DNA of 64,000 nucleotides from Sinotaia quadrata (GCA_028829895.1 CM054183.1:22302975-22366974); one strand, 5' to 3'. Positions 11,821 to 25,075 are shown, counted from the first letter of the stretch. Program-made: numbers and translations. The notes: generated by a model from the letters alone, not told the origin.

Positions 11821-12331
11821 GTATATTGTTAATGAAATCGATACATTTCTTTCGTTCTAATGTTATTTTTTAGATTTTAGATATGGTAGAGTTCTGATCA
11901 ATTTTAAGCTGATAGGCAATCATTAGTCGTTGACACAGCGTAACTATTTTAATCGAAGTTATATATATAATTTTAATCTTAAAATATATTTAATTGCGGA
12001 TTATTACGACTATATGGAGTATGAACGTCTACATTACATCCACGCACTCGTTTGCATGCATTTCACAAGTAACTAAATCAACGATTGAAAACAAACATGA
12101 TAAATTTTATTAATGGTTTAAGTAACTTTATTTCATTTCATGTCAACATTTTCTCCATTTAATATTTCTTTAGTTTTGTAAACTGGCCAATAAATATAAG
12201 TTTTCATAAGTATACATAATGCGTTAATTAGAAATTAAGTTATTTTATTTTAAATTGGATATAAAATGAAATGAACCTTATCATTTACATAAAGCATAAT
12301 GATAATAGATAATACGAGGTTTTAGAATGCA

Positions 12332-12574
12332 TTTGTTAAGATTTTCCTGACAGTTTAAATGGATAAAGTAATATAGAGCGTCACTTAAACTTATTAATTA
12401 CAATCAACTTATTTGTTAAGATTTTCCTGACAATTTAAATGGATATAGTAATATAGAGAGTCACTTAAACTTATTAATTACAATCAACTTATTTCGTTAA
12501 GATATTCATGACAGTTTAAATGGATATAGTAGTATAGAGAGTCACTTAAACATATTAATTACAATCAACTTATT
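12332..12574. repeat. 81-bp tandem repeat, three copies (D1 intron 1)
   Basis: Three direct copies beginning TTGTTAAGATTTTCCTGACA, with few substitutions. Confidence 0.93.
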
Positions 12575-12735
12575 ATTGACTGGCACTATTACAATCATAA
12601 CAAGCTTATTTAATAGATGTTTCAGCTGATGGCACATATTTTACACCTTTAACTTTAGAGTAGTTGTTATTCGTTAATGTAATGAGATTGGGCTTTAAAT
12701 TCTGTTATTGATACGAGTTCCTGTAAGTCAACATT

Positions 12736-13035
12736 AGCAGTAGCAAGAGTTGTATAGTAGCAGCAGCAACGGTAGTAGTAGTGGAGGTGGTGGTAGTAGA
12801 TAGTAGTAGAAGTAGTAGTAGTAGCAGCAACAACAGTAGTAGAAGAGGTGGTGGTGGTAGTAGTAGTAGTAGTGATAGTAGTAGTAGTGATAGTAGTAGT
12901 AGTATACGTAGTAGTGGTAGCAGCAGCAAATAGTAGAAGCAGTAAAGGTAGTAGTAGTAGAAGTCGTAGTAGAGGTAGTAGTATTAGTAGTAGCTGTTGT
13001 AGAATTTGTAGTTATTTTTTTATTATTATTATTAT
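12736..13035. repeat. (TAG)n/(TTA)n trinucleotide tract before D1 coding exon
   Basis: Long imperfect TAG/GTA/GGT triplet repeat ending in TTATTATTATTATTA, about 35 bp before the acceptor. D2 has the same order of GTA/GTC and TTA triplets at 19888-19993, so the tract predates the duplication. Confidence 0.93.
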
Positions 13036-13071
13036 CTGACCATAACAGACGTAATCACCTATTTCTTTCAG

Positions 13072-13529
13072 CGGTCATCGAGTAAAACACTGATCAGTTT
13101 TCTGACCACTTCGCTATGGGTAGACTCAGCCTGTTGTTCGTCTTTTGTCTTTTTCCCTTGGCTGTTTTATCAAACAGGACTACAGACCCTGACGACAAAG
13201 GGCTTAATAGTGGCCAGAAACTAGAGCCGGAAGTTGATGATAATGGTGAAGAAGAACAAGAACAGGAAACTGAGGCAGAACGGGTGATTTTATTGTTTGT
13301 TTGCTTGCTAGTTTTATTTACTGATACAGCTGCTAGTACATTATTAAATAATGACGTTCACGACGAACAGAGAGTATGTGTATTATTACATACAGAAATA
13401 ACTTTTGTCTCCCTTTCTTTACAGGAGGTGGGTGACGACGGTGAACATCAGCAAGAACGGGAAGATGATAATAATATTCATGATGATGATGACGATGATA
13501 ATGATGACGACGTCGATGATGATGATTGA
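13072..13529 (+). CDS. D1: small secreted acidic peptide (coding 13116-13283, 13425-13529)
   Basis: Acceptor ATTTCTTTCAG at 13071; start ATG at 13116. The 90-residue product has a signal peptide (MGRLSLLFVFCLFPLAVLS). After it comes a Glu/Gln-rich acidic segment with the motif EPEVD-x-NGE. Exon 3 encodes an almost pure Asp/Glu tail of about 20 Asp with His and Asn. There are no Cys in the mature peptide. The donor CGG|GTGATT is weaker than the D2 donor. The 141-bp intron is open in frame, so retention would insert 47 residues starting with a hydrophobic stretch. Poly-Asp secreted peptides in molluscs are often calcium-binding or shell-matrix components; that role is inference. AATAAA at 13843-13848 followed by GT-rich sequence is a good polyadenylation signal. 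Confidence 0.75.
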
Positions 13530-13572
13530 ACGGCTAATGATTGAATGACATCCTTCGTTTTCTGAATGAATA

Positions 13573-13573
<1 letters not shown>

Positions 13574-13647
<74 letters not shown>

Positions 13648-13660
13648 CACACACACACAA
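13574..13660. repeat. (CA)n microsatellite in D1 3' region
   Basis: CA repeat 45 bp after the D1 stop; D2 lacks it. Confidence 0.97.
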
Positions 13661-13842
13661 ATAAGTGAGTAAAACTAAACACCCAACAACATATTTTTTT
13701 TTAACAGCAGACGGCAGTGACTACGCAGTTTTAGAAAAGCAATGCTTGTTGTCAAATAGTGGTGGAAATAGTAACACCCGCTGAATTAGTGTTTAGTAAA
13801 GAGAGTGACTATTTACTAAATTGTAAGCACGCAGTCTTTGCA

Positions 13843-13848
13843 AATAAA
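13843..13848 (+). terminator. D1 polyadenylation signal
   Basis: AATAAA followed by TTGCTTGTGGTGTGTCC within 20 bp, a plausible GT-rich downstream element. Confidence 0.5.
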
Positions 13849-15926
13849 ATTTACAATTATTGCTTGTGGTGTGTCCAGACTAAGTAAATTAGTTTATACA
13901 TAAAAACAAAACGAAGAGCAAACAAGTATACACACTCACACAAACCAAAAGGAAAAAGGAACAAAACCCTAATAAACATTTATTATAATTGCCCTTTCGT
14001 CCCTTTTCTCTTGTGGTCTGTGAGTAGTTCACACCGTTCTCCAATTAGGAGCTCAGAGTAGATTTGCACCAGAGCGTTAGGCTTTTTCAAAAATATTTTT
14101 TTCATTTTACCAGTTTTTTTGTTTACATGGTATATCCTAAAATTAAAACAATATTTTCATTATCTGTACATACGAATCTCGAAAATAACAATAAAAACAA
14201 TCAAAATTATCATTTTGCGAATTCATTTGTGAGCATGTGCATGTAGTATGTACGCGAGTGTGTATACTTGTTAGTGTTTGTGGATATGGTGCGCCCCATG
14301 ATAACACCCCCAATATGGCAAATACGATGGGCAGGTCTCCTGCTCTCCCCACAAGGCCAAAAACTCAATTGAAAACATACCCTTTCCTTCTCGTAAACAT
14401 AAATAAACGTAAGCAAAAGGAGGTTTTCAGACAATAGATACTTTCAAGTGGCATAGTTCTGAGATGTATTCTAAGCTTTAATTTATTTTCCATAGCAACT
14501 TGCACTGGACAACACGGCAAACAGCTCTCAATGAAGCCTCAATGAGTGTCTGTGATTCCACTACAAAATCCACCGCACAGGACAACCCAAACCTTGATTT
14601 GAAATTTATCCCTCCGTCCTCACCCCCACCTAAACCGGTGAGGGCAGCCTGCCTGTCATTACATCAGGAACAGATTCCAAATTCCACATTGAAATCAAAG
14701 ATAAAAAATCAAGATGATAAAAAATAACTCTGAAATTATTCCATTAATAAGTACTATGTTTGGCATAGGTTCCGAAAGAAATAAAGATTAACAAGTTCAA
14801 ATTGAAATGTAGCATCCTAATAAAACCTAACCATTTACACAATACAAAGACGCCTTTACCTTATATAACCAGGGTTTACTGTTCCATGTACATCCCAAAT
14901 AGGGAGGGACCCAGTCTCAAACGCTCACGCCAAGAGAGGGTTGGAAAAAAGAGTACAAGATAAAATTCCGTTTCGAGTTATTATTCCTTCAGTCAGCAAG
15001 CAAAGTTTATCACTGACAATAGAAACAAATCAACAAATAAAAAATCTGACTTCACACAACTGAGAACTTTAAGAAAAGGTATTTCAAAGTTGTTATAATT
15101 GCAATACGTCTCTAGAGCTTTGTTATATGTTTTGAAAAGTCTAACATTTTTGGGGTGGTGGTGGTGGTGGTGGTTTGGGGAGGGCATTCTACTTCCTAGT
15201 CTACAGTAAATGGGGGTAGTTTAATCTAGTTGTACTCAGAAAAGTAAAAAAAATGCAGATTAAAAATTGATTATTTGTTGCCTTAGCGACTGAATGTCGA
15301 ATGAGGTATTTCTTATTTTGCATTTATAGCAATAAAAATAAAATAAAGCTACCAATTGCGATCTTAATAGATCTTGACTTTTCTGGACATAGATTATGGC
15401 TGGAGATTTCATACTATAATAAACTCTGGCTAAAAATATAATCGTGAAACACTGGATATGACAAGTATTGTTACGTATAAAGGCACCGTGACGTGGCAGT
15501 TGCAGACAAACATTAACGTGGATAATAACCATGGAGCCCAATATTATAGAACGGCAAGAACAGATTCGGGGATAATAGTGTAACAGCGTCGACAAATTAA
15601 TATGAACACAAGCAATACACGCATCCTAATTAACATTGTTCCCAACATTTAAAGCAGCCAAAATAAAATAAAACCAATAAAATGAATATCATAATTTTAA
15701 AAAATAGAAACAAATCATTATCTGTAATTTGAAAACACACTGTTAAATAATGAAAAGGATTTTAAAATATTAAGAACATTATCTTTAAATATATACATTA
15801 TTGTAACTTACCGATGCAAGCCATCAATGAATCACCATAACATGAAATAATAAATAATAATAAAAAGAGTGTATTATCCGAGCTGACACATTTTAAGATT
15901 TGAAGAAAGGGGTGAGGAACACAGAT

Positions 15927-15939
15927 ACACACACACACA

Positions 15940-16025
<86 letters not shown>
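15927..16025. repeat. (CA)n(TAA)n compound microsatellite
   Basis: CA run followed directly by ten TAA triplets. Confidence 0.97.
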
Positions 16026-16027
<2 letters not shown>

Positions 16028-16927
16028 CGAATCCCCAAAATGTAAAGATTCAATTTCACGTCCTGATTTTTCTATATTGCCATTGAACAATGGACGAGGA
16101 GTGTATTTCAAATGTAAAGAAAAAATTAATGCCAGTTTTAATCAAACTAAAACGTAATTATTTTTTAAAATTATTTAATTAATTATTTTTATTTTTTTAA
16201 AGTAATGTTTTGCCTCTCTTACCATAGGTCTCGCTTTAAAATGCAACTTGATTGTGATCGTAAATTAATAATCTCATTAGGGTACGCTAAGTTTTGAAAG
16301 GCACATTAATTAATCCAAACCGTATCATCGTATTTTGAAAGACCATTTGCATTTGCTGCAACGCAGTGTTGCCAGATGCAAACTCTCCAATAACCTTGAC
16401 CTTTTCCCAGACAATATGACCTGACTTCGTCAGCAGATTTAGCGCGGCCACTAAGTGAACTCTACAACCAATGGGAAAAGGGCAATTTACATGTTTTAAT
16501 ACGTTGAATCATCCTGTATGACTAGTGCATTAAGCCTCTCTACTTAATTATGACTTTTACGAATTCTGCCCTTAACTTAACGTAGGTCTTATATCAATAC
16601 TGATTTCATTACAAAAAAACGCACTACGTACACAACAACAAAAATAATTTCCCTGACACCAGACCTCGTTTGGTTAACCAAACCGGAGCAGGTTTTCTCT
16701 GATTACTTCTAGAAAGAATACAACTATCCTTTCTTTATCTCTTAAAAGAAAGATTTCTTTTAAACATCTACCAAGACTAAACTCCTGTACCTGACTCTCA
16801 GAGAAAGGTTGCAATTTAATTAAAATTATATATTAAATCCCTGCCAATTCATACACTAAATGTTAATCATTTTAACAAAAAAAACTGTGATTGCATGATA
16901 TCAGCGCACAAGTAGAAATGATGTACG

Positions 16928-17292
<365 letters not shown>

Positions 17293-17434
17293 CAACAATC
17301 CCTCGAAAGGTATGCCTGTTATGACAATTAATTTAGGCAGCTGGCAACACCTGTTTTCACATTTACTTAAAATAGAATGTTGTACATTTCTTGGAGTATG
17401 AAAATATGCACCGCCTGCTGTATTTTTCCAGCTC

Positions 17435-17480
17435 AGCCAATCTGTTGCCACTATGTGAATTTTATGTGAAGTTATATAAA
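17435..17480 (+). promoter_or_regulatory. D2 core promoter
   Basis: AGCCAATCTGTTGCC (with a CCAAT box) at 17435 and TATATAAA at 17473-17480, matching D1. Predicted start near 17503. Confidence 0.7.
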
Positions 17481-17502
17481 TTGCTTTGGTTTATTGGTAA
17501 AT

Positions 17503-17620
17503 CTGCACAGTTTAAACAGCCAGCCACTGAACCAGCACAGTCTTCTGAATTGAATCTTTACCGATTAAACTTCTTACTCTGAGAGTCTAAGAAGCGACCA
17601 GCATTTACTTGTTTTGCAAG
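17503..17620 (+). other. D2 5' UTR exon 1
   Basis: Alignable with the D1 leader. It ends TTTTGCAAG|GTACGT, a stronger donor than D1, and is likely joined to the acceptor at 20055. Confidence 0.6.
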
Positions 17621-18329
17621 GTACGTATTTAATGACTGAGTAAATGGAACATTTGTTCTTTCTAACAACCATTTCACATCAGAAAAAATTATATGAACGA
17701 ATTCATAAAGTGGTGATGTTTAGTTTTGGGCGGATCTGTGTATCATTGCTATATGACATATTAGTGTTACGACTGGTTTGTCATTTGCATTTCAAGTATT
17801 CTGTTGACATGTCACTGATTTTGGTTTAGTAATTTAGCGCGTTTGTATTGTGTATTTGAGCCTGTGTTTGTACCACTGATGTTTAAATATACTGAGTGGT
17901 AATGAGAGCTAATTTGACGATGTAAGTGCCGCCAAAGTGCTGAAGCACGTAGTGACGTAATCGTTTCTAGTGGACGTTTCGTTTTATACAAAGTAGCTAC
18001 AGTTAGACACATGCTGTAATTCATTTTTAATAGGATAAAAATTGTAATTTATACTAAAAACCAATGTAATAATTCTAAGCAAGAAGAAAGCATGCCGATG
18101 AAGATAATTAATTTACAATTGAATTTATGTTTTGTCAATTGCCAGAGGTGCTATCATCATGCTCAGAATGCAAGTGCGGTTTAGATTGAAATAGAGATCA
18201 CCTGTGGTGTGAGAAAAAACTTATTTTAAAAAAGAAACTAAATTGAAAATTAAAGAGAGGTCTTACTATTCTGATATTATTTGTTGATTTTTTTCATTCT
18301 TGTAAGTCGTGTGCATTAACATGGATTAG

Positions 18330-18920
18330 TATTGTAACCTGTTGTAAATTCATTGTATCCTCTTGTAAGTGTATTGAATCCTGTTCTGAATGCATTTAAT
18401 CCTGTTGTAAGAGTATTGTTTCCTGAGTATGTGTATTGTATCCTGTTGTATATGTACTGTATCTTCTAAGTGCACTGTGTAGTGTTCCAAGTGTATTGTA
18501 TTCTTTTGTAAGTGTACTGTATCCTGTTGTAAGTGTATTGTGTCCTGTTGCGAGTGTATTGCTTTCTATTGTATGTGCTTTGTATTCTGTTGTGTTTTGT
18601 AAGCTGTTGTAAGTGTATTGTATCCTTTTGTAAGTGTGTTGTGTTCTGTTGTAAGTGTACTCCATCCTGCTGTAAGTGTATTGTGTCCTTTTGTGCGAGT
18701 ATTTTATCCTTTTTCAATTTTGTTGTGTCCTGTTGTAAGTTTATTGTATCCTTTTTTAAAGTGTATTGCGTCTTGTTGTAATAAATCCTGCTGTAATTGT
18801 ATTGTATTCTGTTGTAAGTGTAATGTGCCTTGTTCTAGGCATATTGCATCCTTTTTAAAGTGTATTGTGCCCTTGCTGTAAGTGTACTGTATACTGTTAA
18901 AGTGTATTGTGCCCTGCTGT
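18330..18920. repeat. 21-bp degenerate minisatellite (D2 intron 1)
   Basis: Roughly 27 copies of GTTGTAAGTGTATTGTATCCT-type units. Because the period is a multiple of three, it creates long repetitive open frames on both strands; these are artefacts. Confidence 0.92.
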
Positions 18921-19334
18921 GAGCAAACTTTATTTTGTGAAATTAATGAAAACACAGTAAATAATTTATTCAATAGAATGATGATGCAAAACCATACAAA
19001 TATGACGCCATACTTCTCCAAGACCACTTGAGAATGCTCAGAGTTGTAATGTTATTACATACAGTTGTATGGTATGAACGCGTGCAGTAATCTTTCTGTA
19101 CTTTGATAGAATTACATTTCCTTTTGCGCATTATATTCATCAATAGACGGGATGTACTCAGTCAATGAACAAATTACATTGCTGTTATATTTGCTCATTA
19201 ATGGCATAATTACGTTGTATAGAGTGATTTCTAATTATAATTATGAAAAGGAAATCTCTAAGAATCAAGACAAATTTTATCATTGCTTTTTAAGAAGAGA
19301 CACCATTGGATGTGTTAAGAGTTGGAACAATCCC

Positions 19335-19406
19335 ACACGCCATTCACGTCATCACGCACACACACGCCATTCACGTCATCACGCACACACACGCCATTCA
19401 CGTCAT

Positions 19407-19441
<35 letters not shown>

Positions 19442-19525
19442 CATTCACGTCATCACGCGCACACGCGCCATTCACGTCATCACGCACACACACGCCATTC
19501 ACGTCATCACGCACACACACGCACA
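19335..19525. repeat. 27-bp minisatellite carrying TCACGTCA (D2 intron 1)
   Basis: Six copies of CGCCATTCACGTCATCACGC followed by CA repeats. Each copy holds one CRE-like TCACGTCA. Confidence 0.94.
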
Positions 19526-19674
19526 AAATGGTACTTGTTTGGGAATATATATAAATAGATAAATATAGATACAACTATGTAGCAGATAATATACGTGTTG
19601 TGTTCTAGGTATGTATGTATGATTTTAAATGTATTTATGTATGAATGTGTGTGCATACGTCTATCCAACCATTC

Positions 19675-19682
19675 ATCCATCC

Positions 19683-19722
<40 letters not shown>

Positions 19723-19755
19723 TTCCGTCTGTTTGTCTGTCTATCTATCTATCAT
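19675..19755. repeat. (TGTC)n(TATC)n microsatellite
   Basis: Blocks of GTCT then ATCT, then a diverged second round. Confidence 0.95.
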
Positions 19756-19887
19756 TGGTCTTTTTTATTCTTGTGTGTTATTGTATATTAAATGGTATAC
19801 GTTTCTTTTTTTTTTGTCGTTTGTGTACCAAATTATTTATTTAATATTAGAGAATTAAATTCTACTATTGATTAAGAACTCTTAACA

Positions 19888-19927
19888 GTAGTAGTCGTCG
19901 TCGTCGTAGTAATAGTAGTAGCATACA

Positions 19928-19992
<65 letters not shown>

Positions 19993-19993
19993 G
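19888..19993. repeat. triplet tract before D2 coding exon
   Basis: GTA/GTC triplets followed by about 22 TTA triplets. Same position and order as in D1. Confidence 0.95.
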
Positions 19994-20055
19994 AGAAGAA
20001 GACTCACTGGTCATAACAACCATAAACATCTAAAGACGACCATATCATTTTTCAG

Positions 20056-21002
20056 TGCCGACTTAAAAACCGCGACCCAAGTCTTCTGACCCGGTCACTT
20101 TGCTATGGGTAGACTCAGCCTTGTTTTGGTCTTTTGCGTTTTCGCCCTGGCTATTCTGCCGGAGGGGTTCACCAAGCCTAGCAACAATGACCAGAACGAT
20201 GATAAAGAGCAAGAACCAGAAGTTGATAATGGTGAAGATCAAGAGCTGGATCATGGAGTAGAACCGGTGAGTTTATGCAATATTTGCTAAGTATTATTCG
20301 TTGCACGTTTATAATTTATTTTTTTGTTTCAATGAATGTTATACAATATCTGGTAATTATTAATACATTTGAATGTATCATTAGTTTGTTTTTGGTTCAA
20401 ATGAATGCTATACACTATTCGGTAATTATTATATTCCATTTGAATTTATCATTAGTTTATTTGTTTCAATGAATGCTATATAACATTTGGTAATTATTAT
20501 TTCATTTGAATTTATCATTAGTTTATTTGGTTCAATGAATGCTATATAACATTTGGTAATTATTATTTCATTTGAATTTATCATTAGTTTATTTGTTTCA
20601 ATGAATGCTATATAATATTTGGTAATTATTATTTCATTTGAATTTATCATTAGTTTATTTGTTTCAATGAATGCTATGTAACATTTGGTAATTATTATTT
20701 CATTTGAATTTATCATTAGTTTATTTGTTTCAATGAATGCTATATAACATTTGGTAATTATTATTTCATTTGAATTTATCATTAGTTTATTTGTTTCAAA
20801 CGAATGCTATATAATATTTGGTAATTATTATTCTATAATGACGATAACGAAAACACACAGTAAGTTTATGACAACATAAATAATTTAATCTTTTTTCCCC
20901 TGGAATTCACAGGAGAGGGATGACGGCGGAGAAGACAACGGCGGACAACATCAAGATGATAATAATAATGGTCATGATGATAATGATAACGGAGAAGGCT
21001 AA
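20056..21002 (+). CDS. D2: small secreted acidic peptide (coding 20105-20266, 20913-21002)
   Basis: Acceptor ATCATTTTTCAG at 20055; ATG at 20105. The 83-residue product has a signal peptide starting MGRLSLVLVFCVFALAIL. It then has an acidic segment with QEPEVDNGED and a tail of Asp, Asn, Gly and His. The donor GAACCG|GTGAGT is strong, and the acceptor TGGAATTCACAG joins in phase 0. It is a close paralog of D1 with the same exon layout, but its tail is richer in Gly and Asn and less purely Asp. The mature peptide has no Cys. Function is unknown; the charge and secretion fit calcium binding, but an acidic spacer or propeptide is equally possible. Confidence 0.78.
20275..20835. repeat. 66-bp minisatellite in D2 coding intron
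   Basis: More than eight copies of a 66-bp unit (ATGCTATATAACATTTGGTA … TTTGTTTCAATGA). The first, diverged copy starts nine bases after the splice donor. The minus-strand repetitive frame is an artefact of the period. Confidence 0.95.
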
Positions 21003-21476
21003 TAAATGACATTGAATGAATATAATTTTCATTATCAGAAGTTGATACTGACCAAAATGGTGTGGAACCGAAAAGGTTTTAACGTAATACTTCCATACCT
21101 CACATTAAACAACAAAGTAAAACCAACACATATTTTCTTTTACCTTTTACAGCAGACGACAATGACTGCGAAGTATTAGGAGTGTTTATTAATGTTATAA
21201 AATGGTGGCAGAAATAGTAGCACTAGAAGTGCTAAATAGTGTTTTATTGCTCTAAGTGCGTAAATTTGTCTCTTTGAACAAACTAGATTTGAACCCCATC
21301 AAATTTCCGATTACTTTGTCTTTTTGGAATATGTAAATTAATTCATTTTTAAAAAAAAACAATCACAAATTGTCAAGCAAACAAACAAACAAATTCACAA
21401 ACACAAAACACCACCCCTAAAATTGCCAACAACTCCTACCGCCACCAACAACATTGAAATAAGAATCAACGGCCTC

Positions 21477-21538
21477 CATCGATATTGATATAATAGTCTT
21501 TACCTGCGTCGATATTGATATAATAGTCTTTACCTGCT
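21477..21538. repeat. tandem duplication, 32-bp unit, two copies
   Basis: TCGATATTGATATAATAGTC repeated with its flank TTTACCTGC. Confidence 0.9.
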
Positions 21539-21838
21539 CTCTGCATGAATGATCGCAAATAGTGCTCGAATTAGTAGTCCCAGAGTACACTTGAACCAAA
21601 CCTTTAGGCTAGAACAGGTACAGTTAAACAGAAATATATTCTTCCACTTGACCATAATTTACCCTTACACATCTCTTTTTCTTCCTAATGAAATCCGATA
21701 AATCTAAGTAACATACATAATATTTGTATATACATAAGAATATCGAAAAACAATAAAACTAATCAACTTTCATTTTCTTTGAATTCATTATTTGCTGGAC
21801 ACCTTTTTATCTGTGAGCGCATGTGTGTACGTGTGTGG

Positions 21839-21842
<4 letters not shown>

Positions 21843-21922
<80 letters not shown>
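21843..21922. repeat. (GT)n microsatellite
   Basis: Uninterrupted GT run at the distal edge of the D2 copy. Confidence 0.98.
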
Positions 21923-21924
<2 letters not shown>

Positions 21925-22729
21925 CATGGAATTTCATAATTTAGTAAAGATATGGTAGCGAGCTGTTGTGTGCCTAATTGTGAAAACGTTTTAGCAAAGG
22001 TTCAGATATTTTATTCTTTCGATAAAAGAAATGGATATTTCCTTGAAAAATAATAACTTGAATCAGTTAATTGCCTACTTATCGAATGCAGACACGTTAT
22101 TTTAAACTGTAAACTCCAAGCAATCGAAGACTTGTAATATGCCAAATCAGTCAGGAACACTCTGTAATGCTTCTAATCATTCCTTGTAACTGTTTTACTA
22201 AACTAGATCAATAACAATAAAACAAATTTTAAATTGAAGCAAATATATATATATTATTGTTTGTAACTTCATTCCTCCGAGAAATAACTTAATAAAATAA
22301 ACAACTTGGAATAATTGTTAACTAATCTTGTTTGTAATAGATTAGTATCTTTAAAATATACTTTATTAAATGGGTCTAAATATTATTATTAATAAGGTAT
22401 TATTTAATGATACACTATATAATAAACAGTAATAGCAGATTGTTTATAGTTAATTGTACTGGACTAATATAGTAGTTATATTTACTTTTATTTAATTATT
22501 AGTGATTATACATTATGATATCAACTAGTGCAAGCAAGACGCTTTTTGCCTACCACTCAACTGCGCATGCGCTTAAAGATCTGGAACAAATTACGTCTCT
22601 AAATCAAATTTGCATGTACTTAAAGACTACTTTTAAAGATTGATTATACAAAATGCGATATAAATCAAAATTGAAACTGCTGTTATAAAATATTCTAAGT
22701 AACATAAAACCTTATTTTCATTATTTCAC

Positions 22730-23110
22730 AGAAAGCTATGACAGTTGTATACTAGTAGCATCTCAAGGAGATGTCATTGTCTCATATACTAAAATCTATG
22801 ACAGATATACAGTAACAAGTGTATCAAGATGTAACTGTCTCTTTCACGGAAAGCTATGACAAATGTACAGTAGTCATATCCCAAAGGGATGTAATTGTCT
22901 CGTGTACGGAAAGCTATGACAAACATACACTAACAAGTGTATCAAGGGGTAGTAACTGTCTCGTATTCGGAAAGCTATGAAAAATATACAGAGGTAGTAT
23001 CTCAAAGGAAAAGGGAGGTAACTTTCACTTACGGAAGGCTATGACAAATATGACAAGTAATAATATCTGGAGGGGATGTAAACTGTCCCATGTACGGAAT
23101 ATGCAGTGTC
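22730..23110. repeat. ~60-bp diverged tandem repeat, about six copies
   Basis: Units share GGAAAGCTATGACAAATATACA … GGGATGTAACTGTCTCGTGTAC-like sequence, with many indels. Confidence 0.88.
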
Positions 23111-23449
23111 AAGTGTCTCAAGGAAATATGAAAAGTTTATAACTTAAAATACAGTACTGTTATTTTCGACCTTGGGCCTGTTTGCTGAACGAAAATTTGC
23201 TTTAGCAATGAAATCCGTCTTGTTTTCAGTTATATATGTCAAGAGATACAAACATCTTCAGGAGATAAAAAAGACAGTTAATGTCATCAATCTTGTGAAC
23301 AAATACAGTTCTCAAGTGCAATGGCTGGAGAAATATAATCTTTTATACATTTTTAATTTTCTTTTCCCCTTTTGCGATTACTCAAAATGGTATTGATTAT
23401 TTAACCTAAATAATATCATTTCATCGTTTCAGTCAAAGCAATTTATAGC

Positions 23450-23740
23450 ATGGATGGGATACAAAGTTTAGAGATTAAAAATAATATTAATATAGTGCTG
23501 CAGTTAGTCTGTTGATTTGTGCAATGAAAATATTGTGTGTTTCTATCATGGATGTGATACAAAGTTTAGAGATTAAAAATAATATTAATATAGTGCTGCA
23601 GTAGTCTGTTGATTTGTGCAATGAAAATATTGTGTGTTTCTATCATGGATGTGATACAAAGTTTAGAGATTAAAAACAAAATAATTAGTATAGTACCACT
23701 GTTGGTCTGTTGGTTTGTGCAATGAAAGAAATGAGTGTGT
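23450..23740. repeat. 97-bp tandem repeat, three copies
   Basis: Units start CATGGATGTGATACAAAGTT. The first two are nearly identical and the third is diverged. Confidence 0.94.
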
Positions 23741-24916
23741 AACGGCAGACTGACGTGCTTTCACAGAGCATATTTATTATTACTTTACTCTTTATAATTT
23801 CGCTCATGACATTTGTAATAAAACAAATAAATGATCTGTTTTCAAGTAATACAAGTACAAAACATATATGTTATTTTGTAAACAAGAAAACGACAACAAC
23901 TAACATTAATAGAATGGATAAACATTTCTTACTTTATAAAGATTTTTTAATCCTTATGACTATAGATTTAACTCCCGTTCTTATCATTATTATAAATTTT
24001 GTTTACTTTTGTTTTTCTCTAGCACGTACGCTTAAAGCACTTACAAGCACACATACATTTGCACATACACACAAACACATTATCACTACTACACACACCA
24101 TTATAACCACACACACATAATTAATACTATATTTATACTCATGCTTAAAACATACACTCTCACGAGTATGCACACTAATACACACTTGCATCTATGTACA
24201 TGCACAAAGACACACACAATACATAATATTCAAACACATAAGTATGCTTACAGATAGACACAAGTGTACAAATCAACTCTCGATCACTAACACGCATACA
24301 TACGAACACACAAACCCACGTTCCTACCACGCAACCTTGCGAACGACATGCCTTTAGGCAAGAAATACAAACAGCTCGCCGCATGCCGATGACTTTGTTG
24401 TTGGACAGTTTTCACTTCATACTAATCATAGCAGTGAGCGGATTTTTCTTTTTCACCTAACTCCCCTCCTATCGTCTGCGAATACATTCATTTCCTAACA
24501 GTTTACATTTAAGCCCAGACTTTTATCAAGTATGTAAATAAATCAGAAAGTGTTGCATCATTATTTTATCATTAGCCTGAAAATATCCCGATTAATTATT
24601 AGCTGTCATTCATGCAACGGTCACAACGTATACTTATTAAATGACAGTACATCGACTTGGTCACTGGAAAATAGAAAAAGCAAATGTCTTTTAACATTTT
24701 TTGAATAAAAATTATGATGAAGATCATACTCTTTGATTGGTAAGGTTTCGTATCTGTTCGGAAAAATAAAGTCACGCTATTATGTGAGAAAGTAAATGTG
24801 TTTGTGCAATTTTCATGCTTAATTTGCAGTTAATCTCTACAAAATTAATGCTATTTGAAAAATCTACTTCTAATATTGCATTGTAGGTGTTTTGTACAAT
24901 TAAACTGACAGTAAGG

Positions 24917-24989
24917 ATCTATCTATCTATCTATCTATCTATCTATGTGTCAGTCTGTCTGTCTGTCCGCCGTCCTCCGTCGTCCGTCA

Positions 24990-25075
<86 letters not shown>

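Larger units (their letters stand above)
11598..14310 (+). repeat. segmental duplication, D1 copy
   Basis: Aligns in order with 17339-21860: promoter block, TATA, 5' exon, trinucleotide tract before the acceptor, two coding exons, 3' block with CAGCAGACGRCARTGACT, and a distal block with AATAACAATAAAAACAATC-like sequence. The copies differ mostly by repeat expansion in the introns. Confidence 0.8.
17339..21860 (+). repeat. segmental duplication, D2 copy
   Basis: Homologous in order to 11598-14310. It is longer mainly because intron 1 gained 21-bp and 27-bp arrays and the coding intron gained a 66-bp array. Confidence 0.8.

Noticed and set aside
18396..19027. Long Tyr/Thr/Gln- and Cys-rich open frames on both strands
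   Set aside because: They follow the 21-bp repeat exactly; a period divisible by three keeps all frames open without selection.
20429..20782. 117-codon minus-strand repetitive frame
   Set aside because: Product of the 66-bp array in the D2 intron.
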